This document shows positions 43,211 to 56,530 of a stretch of 64,000 nucleotides of DNA, in pieces. Made by a program: the position numbers and the translations under genes. The stretch's first letter is position 1, and the number at the start of each line of letters is the position of its first letter. The notes under the pieces were generated by a model. It was given only the letters and a program-made list of their open reading frames with translations. It ran no database searches and was not told where the DNA came from. The DNA is taken from NCBI RefSeq assembly GCF_032884065.1, contig NC_088871.1, forward strand, positions 47,751,172-47,815,171, written 5' to 3'. Origin of the DNA: Artemia franciscana. Lineage: Eukaryota; Arthropoda; Branchiopoda; Anostraca; Artemiidae.

Positions 43211-46115
43211 AAATATTTAAGTACCTATCCCACCAACAATGACATTCACTGATCCAAGTCTCTAATAGTTGCTGTGCAACTTTACATTCCTGTGCATGCA
43301 CTTCTGAAGCCTCAAATGAATAAACTCTATCAAATGAAGCATGAAGTGTCTATTTGCCCTTTATGCTATATAGACTACTTGCTTTCGTTGACTTCTGATG
43401 TTGGAAGGGTTAATAAATACTTTTCAAAAATTCTAAATTGATTGGTAATCTATGAATTTTTCATTGATAGTAATATGACCCTCTTCTGGAAAAATTTTGT
43501 TTTATGCATAAAATGGTAAAAACGTCTTTTTACGATTGCAGGATCTCTAGCTTCTTAACATGGGCACTAGAACTTTTAATTCATGTTTTAATTAATCCTT
43601 TTCTGCTCTAGGGCTACTAGGTCCTGGGAAAAAACAAACGAATAAACATATCGGTGGCTGTCTTTCTCGAAAATAATATGACATATCACCTTCTTTTTGA
43701 TAGGATCTTGAATACCTCTGTTTCGAAACTCTCTAACGTACTGAATTTGATTGTGCGGTTTTCAGCGAAATCCCTTATTTAATTTTTTTTTAACTAGACA
43801 AATATTTTAAGGATGAAAAATTTTTGTTGGAAACTTTAAACTTAATGGATTATATCCTTTAGAATCAAAAGGCAAATTCTTTGATGTAAATAATGTTATC
43901 AAAAATCCTTCATCGTAGAGATTTTGGGAATATGAGCAGAGATAGTCTTGTAAATACTAAACATTGATATGAATTAATTGTTTTAATTATTATCATACCA
44001 ATTTTTAGACTCATCCCTTAAATAAAGACTGGACAATTATAATTCAACAGAGGTAAAGTGTACAAATTAGCCAAAACTTTGATTTGAGGTGGGATTGGAT
44101 AATGAAGGGTTCATTGGCTAACTTTCCGCCATTGAAGCATAGGCTTAAGTTTAAACTTTCTCCCAAGGTTCTAATTACGAAATTGAAATTAGTTTTAATT
44201 CTAATTTAAAAACCGAAAGTAAAACTAATTTCTAAAAATGCCTGCCTTTATACTACAATGGGGCATAAATAAATAAGAGGGGCATAATTAGGGGCTAAAG
44301 TGCCCGGTGCCATGCTTTTCACGCTGCCCTCGAAGAACAATTTATTTTATCTTTGCGTCATTTTGACTAAAATGTCAGTATTTCCTTCTTGATAAGCCAT
44401 CTGGGGGCATCTTGGTCACTTGGGACGTTAAACGATTTATAGGATGTCCTTCAAGTCAATGTGTGTCCTTGGTTATTAGAATTCAATCGAATAACCCTAA
44501 ACTGAGCCCTTTCCCAAGTTTCAGCACCCATTTGTTCTAATACGATGAACCCTAGGGAAAAAGTAACACATAACAACTCTTCATTTTATAATTTGTCAAC
44601 GCCATTGTGTTGACTATGATATGAACAGCCTTATGAATGCTTCCAAATTTTATTTATTTATATATAATTAAACCTCGTTTTACGAAAATAGAAAAAAACT
44701 CAAATTGATATGTTAATTTCCGATGCATATTTTAAAGACCATATTAATTTTTATTAGAACTTTGTAACTTACATTTAACTTTATATTCGAACATTTGTTG
44801 AAATGACCTATGAAAAACGAATGTATTTAGAATCGGAAAATTGAATAAACTGAAAAGTAAAAGTCGAATATAGGGGTCGTTGAAGAATATTTTTTTAAAT
44901 CTTCATAAATATCGGAATATCACCTTCTCGGTGGTTTGGAACCTAGGTAACACATAGTTAAACAATAAACAATTTAGATTGCTAATTAACCTATATATTA
45001 GTAATAAGAATCTCATCCTTCCTAAACACAATCAAATTGGAACTGAAAGAAGAAAAAAGAAATAAGACAAAGCAGAAAGAGGGAGCTACCAGCAAAGGCT
45101 GAAAAATTTGACAGATGAGTTTTAAGCTGGGGCACCAATTCAAGAAAATTAGGGAGAAGGCAAGAATATTCTCAGTTTTTCATGAAAATAAAAAACAAAG
45201 ATATATTTCGAAATCTAGGGAAATACAAATTTTAGTTTTTTTTCTGATAGTGCTGAAAAAGTGCCCCACTCCCCTAATTGACCCAGTTAGCACCCTTGAG
45301 CTGAAGACAAATCGCCTTTTTCACCACGGAGAAAATTTAATAAGGTTTCTTACACAAATTCATCTAGATTATAATTAACTGCCAGTTAATATTTTAAACG
45401 AATTAAATAGAATCAGTAAATTTATGGAATTTCGTATTTTGAACAGTCTATTACCTCGTCATAGAACGAAATCGGAAATTAAAAGCCTGGGATTTCTGCT
45501 CTTCAAGATAAGAAGAAAGCTGATTAATGGCAAAATTTCATTACTGGCTTGAAAGAATATTGGGATGACTTTTGGACTGACAGTAGGGAAAGAGAATGAG
45601 GATATTCTTATTAAAGAATATAAGAGAATGCAAAAAAGTGTAATGATAGGGGACATCCCTTCATTTTACCTTAGCACTTCCAATTTTACCACAAAAACAA
45701 TTTTAAAGTAAATGGAGTCTGTTTTGTGGGTTAAATTTTGAAAGATGTCCTTCGGATCGCATTTTCTAGATAGAGTGTGCCATAATTTTCAGAAAATCCT
45801 AAAAACTTTTTTTCTTTTGTTGGTTAGAAGCGGTGTCTGCATCAATTTGAGAAGTTAAAAAATAAATTTTGTTTCAAAAATAAATATAAGTAATAGTGGG
45901 ATCAAAAGCTACGTTACATGTATCGCAAAACTAAAATCATGATGATTAGCCTGATTGTAGTTGTTTATAGAACACTTTAAAAGTTAAGTTTATTTTCACA
46001 AGGTAGGTTTAAAACATTTGTGCTAACAATTATATGTCTCTTTGCAAAAACCACATTTGAGAAATTTCAAAATAAGAATCCAGGCCTTGACATTTTTTGT
46101 TGCTTTTACGATTAA
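43211..46115. other. Long stretch with no recognised gene
   Basis: AT-rich. 43520-43920 contains decayed repeat A terminal-module words (GGGCACTAGAACTTTTAATT, AAACAAACGAATAAACATA, TGATTGTGCGGTTTTC), so it is probably an old fragment. 44280-44590 is slightly GC-richer with nothing recognised. Open frames at 45115-45378 and 45459-45656 lack recognisable features. Confidence 0.45.
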
Positions 46116-47195
46116 ATAAAAAAAAATAATCACCTAAGAGTAACATTAAAACTCAAAACGATAAGAAACTATTACGTATACGAGGGGTTTTAACTCTCCC
46201 CAATACCTCACTTTTAACGCTAAAGTTTGACTTTCTGAGACAATTTTTTAAGAATAATTAATACAACACAAAGACTTTTTAAAAGTTCTAAAACAAAACC
46301 TTAAGCCTATTGAGCGAGGTATCGAGGAAGGGGCAACCCCTTCACATACGTTATAATTTCTGTTTGTTTTAAGTTTAAATATTCCTCCTTACTTTCAATT
46401 GAACAAACTTTTTTTTTAAAATTTATGATCGTTTTTTAAATAATGCCGGGAAACCCTCCATGGAAAACTCACTTTCTCCCACAAAAACTTTCTCCATGGA
46501 AAGATCTTCTCGTGTAATCCTTCCACCAGAAAAAATCCCCCCCCCCAAAAAAAATACCTGTGTACTTCTCAATAACCATACTAAACAATGGTCAAAGCTC
46601 ATAGCTCATAGCCCTTCCTCCGGAACTGTATGGGACCAAGTTATTCTCAAAGACATAATTACTAAAGCTTTTGACTATGCTGAAGAAAATGGCTATCCCA
46701 AAATTTTGATCTGGCGACATTGGAGAAAAAGGGCACGGTAGTGGGGAGTAGCTGCCCTCCCTTATTTTCCTTTAATTAAGAAGGACACTAGAACTTTTAA
46801 TTTGTAAATCAAATGAGCAAGTTTTCCGATCCTATGTGTTCAATGGTTCGATACTATTACCCCTAGAGAAAAAAAAATAAACACGCATCCGTGAGTCCGG
46901 CGAAGCAAAATACCCCATTTTTGTATATAGGAGCTTGAAACCTTTACGGCAGGGTTCTCTGATATACTTAATCTGATGGGATTATTTTTAAAATATCCCT
47001 TTTTTGAAATTTGGATATTTTTTCTTAGCCTCTTAACTTTTAATGGGTAACATAAAACTTGATGAATCTTAAATATTTTAGATAAGCATCGAAATTCAAT
47101 TCTTTTGATGTGTCTATTGTTATTAAAACTCTGTTTTTTAGAGTTTCGGTTACTATTTAGCCAGATCGCTCCTTACTTATAGTTCTTTACCATGA
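46116..47195 (+). repeat. Repeat A copy 5, internally deleted
   Basis: A diverged fold-back (46116-46420) passes directly into the AAATAATGCCGGGAAA/C-rich block, the shared A/B module (46690-46830) and the terminal module to CAGATCGCTCCTTACTTATA. The linker and one of the two fold-backs are missing. An open frame at 46460-46741 is repeat sequence. Confidence 0.82.
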
Positions 47196-47196
47196 A

Positions 47197-47268
47197 CTGC
47201 TTGATACTAAGCATTGTGCTCTTAAAAAACTGCTGCTTGATACTAAGCATTGTGCTCTTAAAAAAGGG
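47197..47268 (+). repeat. 36-bp tandem duplication at the end of repeat A copy 5
   Basis: CTGCTTGATACTAAGCATTG begins at 47197 and again at 47233, each followed by TGCTCTTAAAAAA. Confidence 0.9.
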
Positions 47269-48611
47269 GCAACAATTGTACAGCACGTGTTTCTTCTACA
47301 GTGAATCAATTAAAAAAAAAAAATTCAAAAAAGAATCTTTTTTAAAAAGACTTTTTAAAAAGACGTAAAAAGACAAGTTAAATGATGAGCAGAGTGGAAA
47401 TATGTCTAAATTGAACTGAAAAGAAACAAATTTTACATACTATGAATGAAACCCAAAATGAAGCAAAATTAAATAAGCAATCACTGCAAACATAGAGATA
47501 ACAGCTACTGTTATACTCGTAAATCAGTAAATACTTAAACTGACAAAAACTAACCTAGACTATCAAATCAACCTTAAAACAAATAGAAATAACGACAAAC
47601 AAGACTAGGTCTACTACCCCTAAGGGGAATGGTATCATCTGTGGTTTATTGGACGAAAATCTGTGTTTCGAGCAGTTTTTACTTGTGATGACATCAACAA
47701 TGACATAACAAAAATAATATCACCAGGCTAACAATGGCTTACAAAAAATAATCGCCCAACTCCCCTCACTCTCTTAAACCAGTACAGTAACCCTACTCCT
47801 TTTTGTTCTATTTTCTTGTCGCGTTAAGTCGCGTTAAGTTCCTTTGATTATTCATTTAAAATTCTCTAAGTTTTACTTATTAATTTATAGCAAGAAATGC
47901 TATCAATATGATTGACTTCATTATTTGTTTTTATCTCAGCTTATTTTGGGTTTTAGTAACTCATTGATTGTAATTTCTGTACAATTAAAGTCTGAATTAT
48001 TATAGGGCTTTATTTCTGCTTGTCCATAATTTCGATATGGCTCTTAATTTTTCTTTAAAATTCCTTCTTTTCCGAGAGTATTTTATTAAAATCAATACTA
48101 AATTAATCTTTAATCAACATAGTTTTATTGTTGGTTAATATAAGGAATATTTGTAACAATTTTTCAGCTATTCTCCTCAAGAATAAAAAATTTGAATTGT
48201 TATTTAAATGTTGGATAAATTTGAACATCCAGTCGAAATTGACGATTGACTGAAGTTTTTGAAATAAGTTTGTAACAATATAACAATATTACTGATAGAA
48301 GTTTGGGTGAATAGAGATGGACGCTATTATTCCTATGAATTGAAAATATACAAAAAATGTTGTTTTCTTCAAAGCTGAAGTTATCTTGACCTTCATCCCG
48401 CAGAAACTTTTTAATACGTACGTATCCGTCATCCGCCCTTCAAACAAAAGTATATTTTGTTTCATATATTGTTGCGATTTTTTTGTTTACATAAATGTAT
48501 TTTAATGTCATTTATCAAAACGTTTTACGTTTTGTTCTTAAAAAGCAACAAAAATAATTAGATAAAAAGTGTTATAAATAAATACAGCCTGATTAGTCTC
48601 CAAGCTTTTTC
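47269..48611. other. No recognised gene
   Basis: 47395-47630 is A-rich text resembling 26205-26480. The remainder is plain AT-rich sequence. Confidence 0.4.
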
Positions 48612-50250
48612 TTAATTAAATAAAAAAAACAAGTTTTTTCAACTGAAAGTAAGGAGTGACATCAAAACTTAAAACGCACAGAAATTACTTCGTATATGAA
48701 AGAGGCTGCTTCCTCATCAACGCCCCGCTCTTTACGCTAAAGTTTTTTACTGTTTTAGAAAGAAGAATTGAGAGAAAGAGTCAAACTTTAGCGTAAAGAG
48801 CGGGGCGTTGATGAGGAAGCAGCCTCTTTCATATACGAAGTAATTTCTGTGCGTTTTAAGTTTTGATGTCACTCCTTACTTTCAGTTGAAAAAACTTGTT
48901 TTTTTTTATTTAATTTCTGAACGTTTTTGAATCAATGCATGTTTTGATTTTGGCTCTCCGCAGAGGAATAATCAAAACGAAATTTGCATATTTTTTTTTT
49001 GGCTCAATGGCTTTCTCATAATTTTGATCGAATGATTTTGAGAAAAAAAGAGCGGGGGACGAAGCCTAGTTGCCCCCCGATTTTTTGGTTAATTAAAAAG
49101 GCAACTAGAACGTTTAATTTTTTACGAATCTTTTTATTGGTAAAAGATTTACGTAACTTATAAATTAGCTTACGTAAAGAACTTTTGTATTCTCATGTTT
49201 TTATTACATATATGAGGGGATTCGCCCCATCGTCAGTACCTCGCTCTTTACACTAAAGCTTAAATTTTATCCCAATTCATTAAGAATGACCCCCTGAATC
49301 ACAAAAGCCGTAGAATAAGTAGTTGAAATTACCGAAAATACTTTAGCGTAAAGAGCGAGGTATTAGAGGGAGGTGAGCCCCTCATATGGGTTATAATTTC
49401 TGTTTGTTTTAAGTTTTATTGCTGTTCCTTACTTCCAGCTGAAAAAGCTTTTTCACTTTTATTTTTTAATTGTTTTTTTTTTTAAATAATGCTAGTAAAT
49501 CCTGCTCTCCCTTCATGGAAATTTTCTTCTCCCATTACAAATTCTCGAAGGAAAGTTCCCCCAGCATATCCCCCTCTTCTCAACCCCTCCCCCAAACCAA
49601 AAAAATCCTCCTGAAAACGCCTGTATACTTCCCAATAACCATTACTATATGTAAGCACAGGTCAAAGTTTGTAACTTGTTGCCCCTCCCACGGGGACTGT
49701 GGGGGAGTAAGTCGTCCCCAAAGACATAGTTATAAGGTTTTTCGACTACGTTGAATAAAATGGCTATCTCAGAATTTTGATCCGTTGACTTTGGGAAAAT
49801 AATTAGCGTGGGAGGGGGCCTAGGTGCCCTCCAATTTTTTTGGTCACTTAAAAAGGGCACTAGAACTTTTCATTTCCGTTAGAATGAGCCCTCTTGCAAC
49901 ATTCTAGGACAACTGGGTCGATACGATCACCCCTGGGGAAAAAAAACAAAAAAACAAAAAAACAAATAAACACACATTGATACGCTGAATCTGATGGTGT
50001 GATTTTCGTTAAGATTCTATGACTTTTAGGGGGCGTTTCCCCCTATTTTCTAAAATAACGCAAATTTTCTCAGGCTCGTAACTTTTGATGGGTAAGACTA
50101 AACTTGATGAAACTTATATATTTAAAACCAGCATTAAAATGCGATTCTTTTGATGTAGCTATTGGTATCAAAATTCCATTTTTTAGAGTTTTGGTTACTA
50201 TTGAGCCGGGTCGCTCCTTACTACAGTTCGTTACCACGAACTGTTTGATT
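48612..50250 (+). repeat. Repeat A copy 6, full length, best-preserved fold-back
   Basis: First fold-back 48612-48914 (arms about 130 bp, no mismatch seen by eye over about 118 bp, loop about 37 bp). Then linker, second fold-back about 49190-49450, C-rich block, shared A/B module 49750-49900, an interrupted A-tract 49940-49970, and the terminal module with a palindrome at 50223-50244. Part of the terminal module (TTCTGGCAAAAAATAC..) is deleted near 49977. Confidence 0.92.
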
Positions 50251-53096
50251 AAGGTTTTGTTGTTCGCTATATACAAATTAAGGTGACTATATGGCAGACA
50301 GTTGTAGATCAACGTAAACATTTTCATTTTTTTTTAGTCAGGAATCGTCAGAAGCACATTTTCCTCTTAAATTTATTGTTCTCGTTTAGGCTCTACTGAT
50401 CAAGTCTACTTGTCTTGAAATTTTCACGCGGCGAGAAAAACAATGTTTGACCTGTTTTAGGGTTCCATGAATCGATGTAAACCATCCTTTTTAAAAAAAA
50501 TTTATTCCTCATAGTTTTGTAGGGCCCACTAAATATCCTGATATGTTGCTAGTCGACTGAGAAAAAAAAAAAGTTGCTCGGTTTTTGGCGCCACAAATAG
50601 ACAAAAAATATTTTTTCAAGTAGTATTTGTCTTCATTGTCTTTAGACATTTTTTTTTACTTTGAGTGAGGTTCCCTTGTCTTTATCTACATATCTTGTAA
50701 GTCTGACCCAATTTGAGAAAGAAAAATGTGTTGGCTGAGTTTTAGGTGTGCTACTAATACTATTACTACTAACAATCTACACTATTTACAACTATTAATG
50801 ATTTAGCATTTACTTACTACTTGAGAGGCTAATGTTGTATTTTTACAACGTAGTCTAAAACTGACAATTTTGAATAAATCATGCAAACAAAATCTTTTTG
50901 TCCATAGTCTGACCTAGAGATCACATGGGAAGCGTTGGAGATTTTTCCTGGTATTCGTTCTTATAGTGGCCTGTCAAGGGTTACTGGAACTAACAATTAC
51001 TAACTGTTTGATAATTCATTTTCTTTAAGATTTTCATATAAACTTTTCGTAATTTATCTTTTTTTATACTTTTCCTAAATAAAGATATAGCTTGCACCTT
51101 GTCGAATAAGTTTCCATTTTTTCCCGCCTAACAAAATAAAACAGTGAATTCACCCATGTAATTAGTCCAGGTTAATTTTTGTTAGCATGTTGAGGGATGC
51201 TAAAATAAAGAGATAGTTTGGTATAAAAAAACGTAGAGAATACATTTCAGAAAGGCAGGACATCACTGCATAGAGTCCAAGAAAAACTTTCAAATTGAAC
51301 TTCAAAATTAATTAAAAAAAAATATTGGTTTCGATTTTTTTTCCAGGGTAAACACTAAAAAAAAAACTACCTGCACTTCACATAAAAAACTGTTTTTCCA
51401 AATTTTATCCCGTTCTTTTTATCAAATAAAATGGGTTTGCTGCACTTCTTTAGCTTAGAACGTCGAACAGAGGATAATAGTAACTTGTTGATGGGCTAAT
51501 GCACTACGCATATAACACAGTATACGGAATTGAAGGCAGCTGGCCGGCACGCACCCTAAGTGGTCGCTTATTAAAAAAAAATTATGAATAGATAGAAAAC
51601 GAAACAGCTAGGGCTTATTGTCTGCAATATTAAATCATGAAAAAGCACATCTTAATAACTGACTTTTTCATATTTTCATATTTAGTCCTAAGTCAATAAT
51701 AGTTTTAGCAGCTTCAAAGTTTTATTACATCGGCTATCTTTTAGAAAACATGCAGCAAAATCAGTTTGCTGCACTTCTTTAGCTTAGAACGCTGAATGCT
51801 AGGGGAGTATAAAATCCTGCATTTATGGTTATAGCATCATAGGATAAAAGTATCTTCATTACTGCTTGAAAAGCTTAATTATTTTGCCTATTACAGAATT
51901 GTTTGCTTTTGGAAAGTAGAAAAGTTTTGAGAAAATATAGGAGAACTTTCTAATTTATTGCCTCGCTTCCAGCAAATTTTCTAGTAAAACTTTAAAGATA
52001 ATCTCGCTCACGTTTAAAATTTTCTAAAAGTTTTTATTTGGTTTAATGAGTCTATTCTGGGCAGAAATAAATAAATAAAGAATAAGTTTTATGGCTAAAT
52101 CAAGACTTAGCTTGTATTTATTATATTTCTAGATCTATGTGGCAATTCTATTAAAAAGAACTGATGAATTGAATTCAAACTTGAGTAGATTCCGAGTAGT
52201 TTCACGCAAATGAAGTTGGTGTTTCTATACACAATTGAAAGAAGATGATCCGTTTCTAGATTATTCTTATCTGTAAATTTTTTGGACTCATTTAAGAATC
52301 ATTAAATTTTATTGACTCATTTTGTGAATCAGTGGCTTCAGAAGGTGAATAGTGTTTTTGAAAGCCTTATAAAATCACTACCGAAATCCAATTAATATTG
52401 TCAGTTTTTTTGCAATAAGTTAATTAGATCAATGGAAGCACTGTTAATTTTTGAATAAATTGCCGTTCCAGGTAATATTCGTGATAATCTTTTCTTTTAT
52501 CCAGTTAGTTAAGCTTCTTAGGTTTATAGACCAGCCTATTACCTAAGCAGTTTTTTTTTATTTCAGGCCGCCTTTCTTATGTTTGAACTTGCATTGTTTG
52601 AAGTTGAAATACAAGCAAAATTATATTTTTTTCACTCTTCAAAAGTGAAGAATTTTAAAATAGCTAAAAAATTTTTGGTCCATTAGCTTAATTAGTCTAC
52701 ACGTGGCTTGTTGTGCCTTTTATTATGTAGATTTCTGTAAAAATTTTCGATCTATGTACTTTAAAAGCAGAAAATCAGCCCATGGCCTTTCAAACTCTGC
52801 CTTCTTTGCCGTCGCCAACTAATATAGTAGGAAGGTAGACAAGTTACATCTTATTTGAGATAGTTTAAATAGTGCGTTGATTTATAATATGTTAGTACCA
52901 GTTAGTACCACGAACTGTGTCCTTTTCCCTTCAAACGTACCTCCGCCCCTCCTGACCTGAAAGGTTGTTATGTTGCATCTTATCCATACGAGAATCATGC
53001 AAAGATTTTATTTTGCACTGATTTCTTCACTTGGATCCTTCAAAACTCTAGTTGTCTACATGCAATGTATATAAATCATTTTTATTATATTTCTAG
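50251..53096. other. Region upstream of first recognised nAChR exon; no exon found
   Basis: Mostly AT-rich and probably intronic, if the gene's first (signal-peptide) exon lies further left or outside the window. I found no convincing signal-peptide exon. It includes a 28-bp direct repeat and a possible decayed exon copy at 52117-52210. Confidence 0.4.
51435..51791 (+). repeat. 28-bp direct repeat, 329 bp apart
   Basis: An exact 28-mer starting GTTTGCTGCACTTCTTTAGC is present at 51435-51462 and 51764-51791. The flanks are unrelated apart from a few bases. Confidence 0.85.
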
Positions 53097-53236
53097 ATGT
53101 TCATGGTAACTCTGATGCAAAGCGTTTATATGATGATTTACTGTCAAACTATAATAAACTGGTTCGACCTGTCAAGAATGTGTCAGATCCTTTGAAAGTA
53201 GAGATTAAACTCAAATTGTCTCAACTCATTGATGTT
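53097..53236 (+). CDS. nAChRalpha: nAChR alpha subunit, N-terminal extracellular exon (140 bp)
   Basis: Preceded by TTTATTATATTTCTAG and followed by the donor GTAAGT at 53237. Two bases complete a codon begun in an upstream exon. The rest reads [20 protein letters not shown], then [20 protein letters not shown] and SQLIDV. This is the start of the ligand-binding domain of an insect-type alpha1-4/alpha8-group nicotinic receptor (family pattern [21 protein letters not shown]). The receptor is a pentameric acetylcholine-gated cation channel of neuronal membranes. The exon ends in phase 0, matching the next exon at 59259. NVS is a potential N-glycosylation site. No lesion is seen, so it is likely functional. 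The exact subunit cannot be fixed from 46 residues. Confidence 0.95.
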
Positions 53237-55264
53237 GTAAGTATGTCTTGGAGTTTTAGTTTGATGTGTACTTAAAAATGAACCAATAATGATAGGAAAA
53301 CACAATAGCCAATGAGTTTTCAGGCTAGATCCCCTCTGGGAATGTTATAATTTTATAATTTGAAAAAAACATACTTTATCTACTGTTTGGTTTAAAGAAT
53401 TGCAAGATAAACAACTGTTTCTGTTGTTAATCTGTTTGCAGTGAATTAAAGAACCCCCCTCAAAGAAGAAACACTGCACAGTCTCTTACAAACCACCAAG
53501 GGAATGGTAACTATCATTATAAGAGTAATGTCACCGCAATTGTTTTAAACTGAGTCATAGCCACTACCCTTTTCTTTCTTTAATGATTTAAGGTGGTGAA
53601 GAAATTTTACTGCGATCTCCTCAAGACACAGGTGTTATTAATTTTCTTGGAGACACAGATTTATTTTAAGTAATAGGCAATGATTTGTAAAAGATGCTGG
53701 TGTCTTTTACGTGATAGAAAATGTTTTCTAAGAGATACTTGTCTCTGTTATATTGAAAAAATTATCTATGAAGGGCCGGAATGAAATTCTCGGGGCCTCT
53801 TTCAAGCATGAACATCGTCCAAATTGATTATAACCCAATATTTTCATGCTTGAAACACAAAGCCTTTTTCTATCTGTATACAAAAGATTTTCCGGCATTT
53901 CTAGGAGCGGAATCGTTATAGAGTCTAGATGACTACTAATTTTTTCTAAGAACAAAGGTTTGTCATTCTACTAGCCTTACAAAAGACAAGTGCTCCACTA
54001 TTTTTAGGAACCAACGCGACTAGCGATTTACAATTGATTTTCTAGTAACTTCTTATTAAGTGCCTTGTTATTCTGCTAGCGGGACCGGGTAATTTTTCAT
54101 TGTACCTGGGGGTGTAAAACCTGGTATTAAAGTAGAATTTTCATCTGTCTTGTGTTATGTTTTCAAGAAACAACTTGATTTAAAAAAATGGATGCATCTC
54201 AAAGATACCAAGAGGTAAGGCTCCATCCATATAGCCCCCTTCCCCCAAAAAATGAATAAGATGGACGGACATAAAATTCTAGGTAAGCTCCTTACTTTGG
54301 AAAAATGATTAATTCTAGTGGATATTCTTAAGAGATCTTCAGTGTGGAAGAGAATCATCACTAGGAGATTCTCTTAGCTTAGACATAGCAAGCAGCAAGT
54401 AATGTCAATTACAATGCAACAGCTATAGCAATGTCTTCCGTATTTTTTAAAGTTTGTAAATAACAATGCAATGATGCATTTCACCAACGATTTTCCATCA
54501 GAATCATAATGGCATGGCATGTAGTGGTGTCATTCAGGGGGGTGGGGTTGGCTGAGACTAAAGCCCCACCCTTGTTTTAGAAGGGGTCCTAAATCAGATG
54601 CCATAATTCCTATTGATTTGAATTGAAGCGTGAAAAAAATGTGTAAAAAAGTGTTCACAATTAAAAACATCCGTTTTTAATACAACTTCACTTCAAAATA
54701 ATTTATTGTAGGCCTCATTCCCAAACATATTTATTTATTAGGTACTTGTATGAAATATCCACTACCGTTCAAAATGTTCATTCATTTATGCATTGCAGAA
54801 CCTTTTTTGTTATTTTATTTCAGCTTAGCGCGAGACAAGACGAAGAGAAGTGACAAAGTAAATGGAAAATGGGAAATGTTTTTGCATATTAAGGGGTAAG
54901 GGTAATAAGGGGGTGTTGCACATTAGAAGGGGTCGGGACATTATGAAGTTAAAAAACAATTCTTACTACATAATATGTTGAATAATTGTACCTAACACAC
55001 TACGAATGCAGATCCAATATACTTTACCCCACCCCCCTAATGTGCAAATATATAACCAAAATTTGTTTGTAATATATTATATTTTTATCATACTTAGCTG
55101 TATTTCATTAGAATTGAGTATCAGAAAAACAAATTGGAAGAATGTCAGGAATTTTTCATGGGGGAAGGGAATTGTATTTCATACAAGTACCATTTAGTAA
55201 TCCTATTTCATATACTACAACACATTCTTATTATCTTGTTGTTACAACCACGCAGTGCCCGACT

Positions 55265-55628
55265 TTATTCATGAAACTGTTTGTGGTACTAAACTGTAGG
55301 TAGGAGGGCGACCCGGCAAAATGGTAACTGAAACTCTAAAAATGGAATCTTAATACCAATAGATACATAAATTGAATTTTCCATGCTGACTTCAAATATA
55401 TAAGTTTTATCAAATTTAGTCTTAGCCGTCAAAGGTTATGAGCCTGAGAATATTTGTCTTATTTTGCAAAAAAGGGGGAAACGCCCCCTAGAAGTCATAG
55501 AATCTTAATGAAAATCACATCATCAGATTCAGCGTGACAGAAAATCCTACTGTAGAGGTTTCAAGCTCCTATCTGCAAAAATTTTGAATTTTGAATTTTT
55601 TGCTAGAAGGAGATCACGGATGCGGTTG

Positions 55629-55694
<66 letters not shown>

Positions 55695-56530
55695 GTAGTT
55701 TTTACTCTTCCCGGGAATGATCGTATCAACCCAGTGGCCCTACAATATTGCGAGAGGGCCTATTTGAACTAAATTAAAACTTCTAGAGCCCTTTTTCAGT
55801 GATCAAAAAATTGTAGGGCATCTAGGCCCCCTCCTACTCTCAAGTTTTTCCCAAACTCACTGGATAAAATTTTTGAGATAACCGTTTTGTTCATACTAAA
55901 TATATGAGATAACCGTATAGTCGAAAACTAAATACATATATTTTGACGATGATTTATTCTCCTGCAGTCCCTTGGATATTGCTAAAAGTTGTGAAATTTG
56001 TCCATTGCTTACACATAGTAGTGGTTATTAGGAAGTACACAGACGTTTTCAGGAGGACTGGTGGACGGTCAGGGGGAAGAGATTACATGGGAGGATCTTT
56101 TCGAGGAGGAATTTTTCATGGGGGAAGGGAATTTTCCATTAAGGGGGTCCACGTTTTCCCGCAAAATTTTAAAAAACGATCTGGAATAAATGAAAAACAA
56201 TATTTTTCAACTGAAAGTAAGGAGCAACATTAAAACATAAAATAAATAGAAATTATTACGTAAATGAGGGGTTTGTCCCATCGTCAGTGCCGCACTCTTT
56301 ACGCTAAAGTTTTTTTTTTACTGCTTTCAAAAGAGCTATTTATTCTATTTAAACCTTTGTGATTCAGGGATCATTTTAAAAGAATTGGAACAAACATCGA
56401 ACTTTTGTGTAAAGAGCGAGGTTTTGACAAGGAGGTGATCCCCATCATATAGGTCATAATTTTTTTTTGTTTTAAGTTTTAATTTTGCTCCTTATTTTGA
56501 GTTGAAAAAACTTATTTTTTTTATTGAATA
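55265..56530 (-). repeat. Repeat A copy 7
   Basis: Reverse orientation: terminal module 55265-55620, an expanded T-tract 55629-55692, shared A/B module 55770-55880, C-rich block (as GGGGGAAG) to about 56160, then a single fold-back 56190-56530 resembling the second fold-back of full copies. The first fold-back is absent. Confidence 0.87.
55629..55692. repeat. Poly(T) tract within repeat A copy 7
   Basis: 64 bases, with a single C at 55640. It lies at the same site as the A-tracts at 34259-34284 and 49940-49970. Confidence 0.95.

Noticed and set aside
48612..50250. Repeat A as a Helitron, because of the hairpin near one end
   Set aside because: There is no convincing 5' TC start, no CTRR ending after the hairpin and no Rep/helicase coding sequence. 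Serial long fold-backs are not a Helitron feature.
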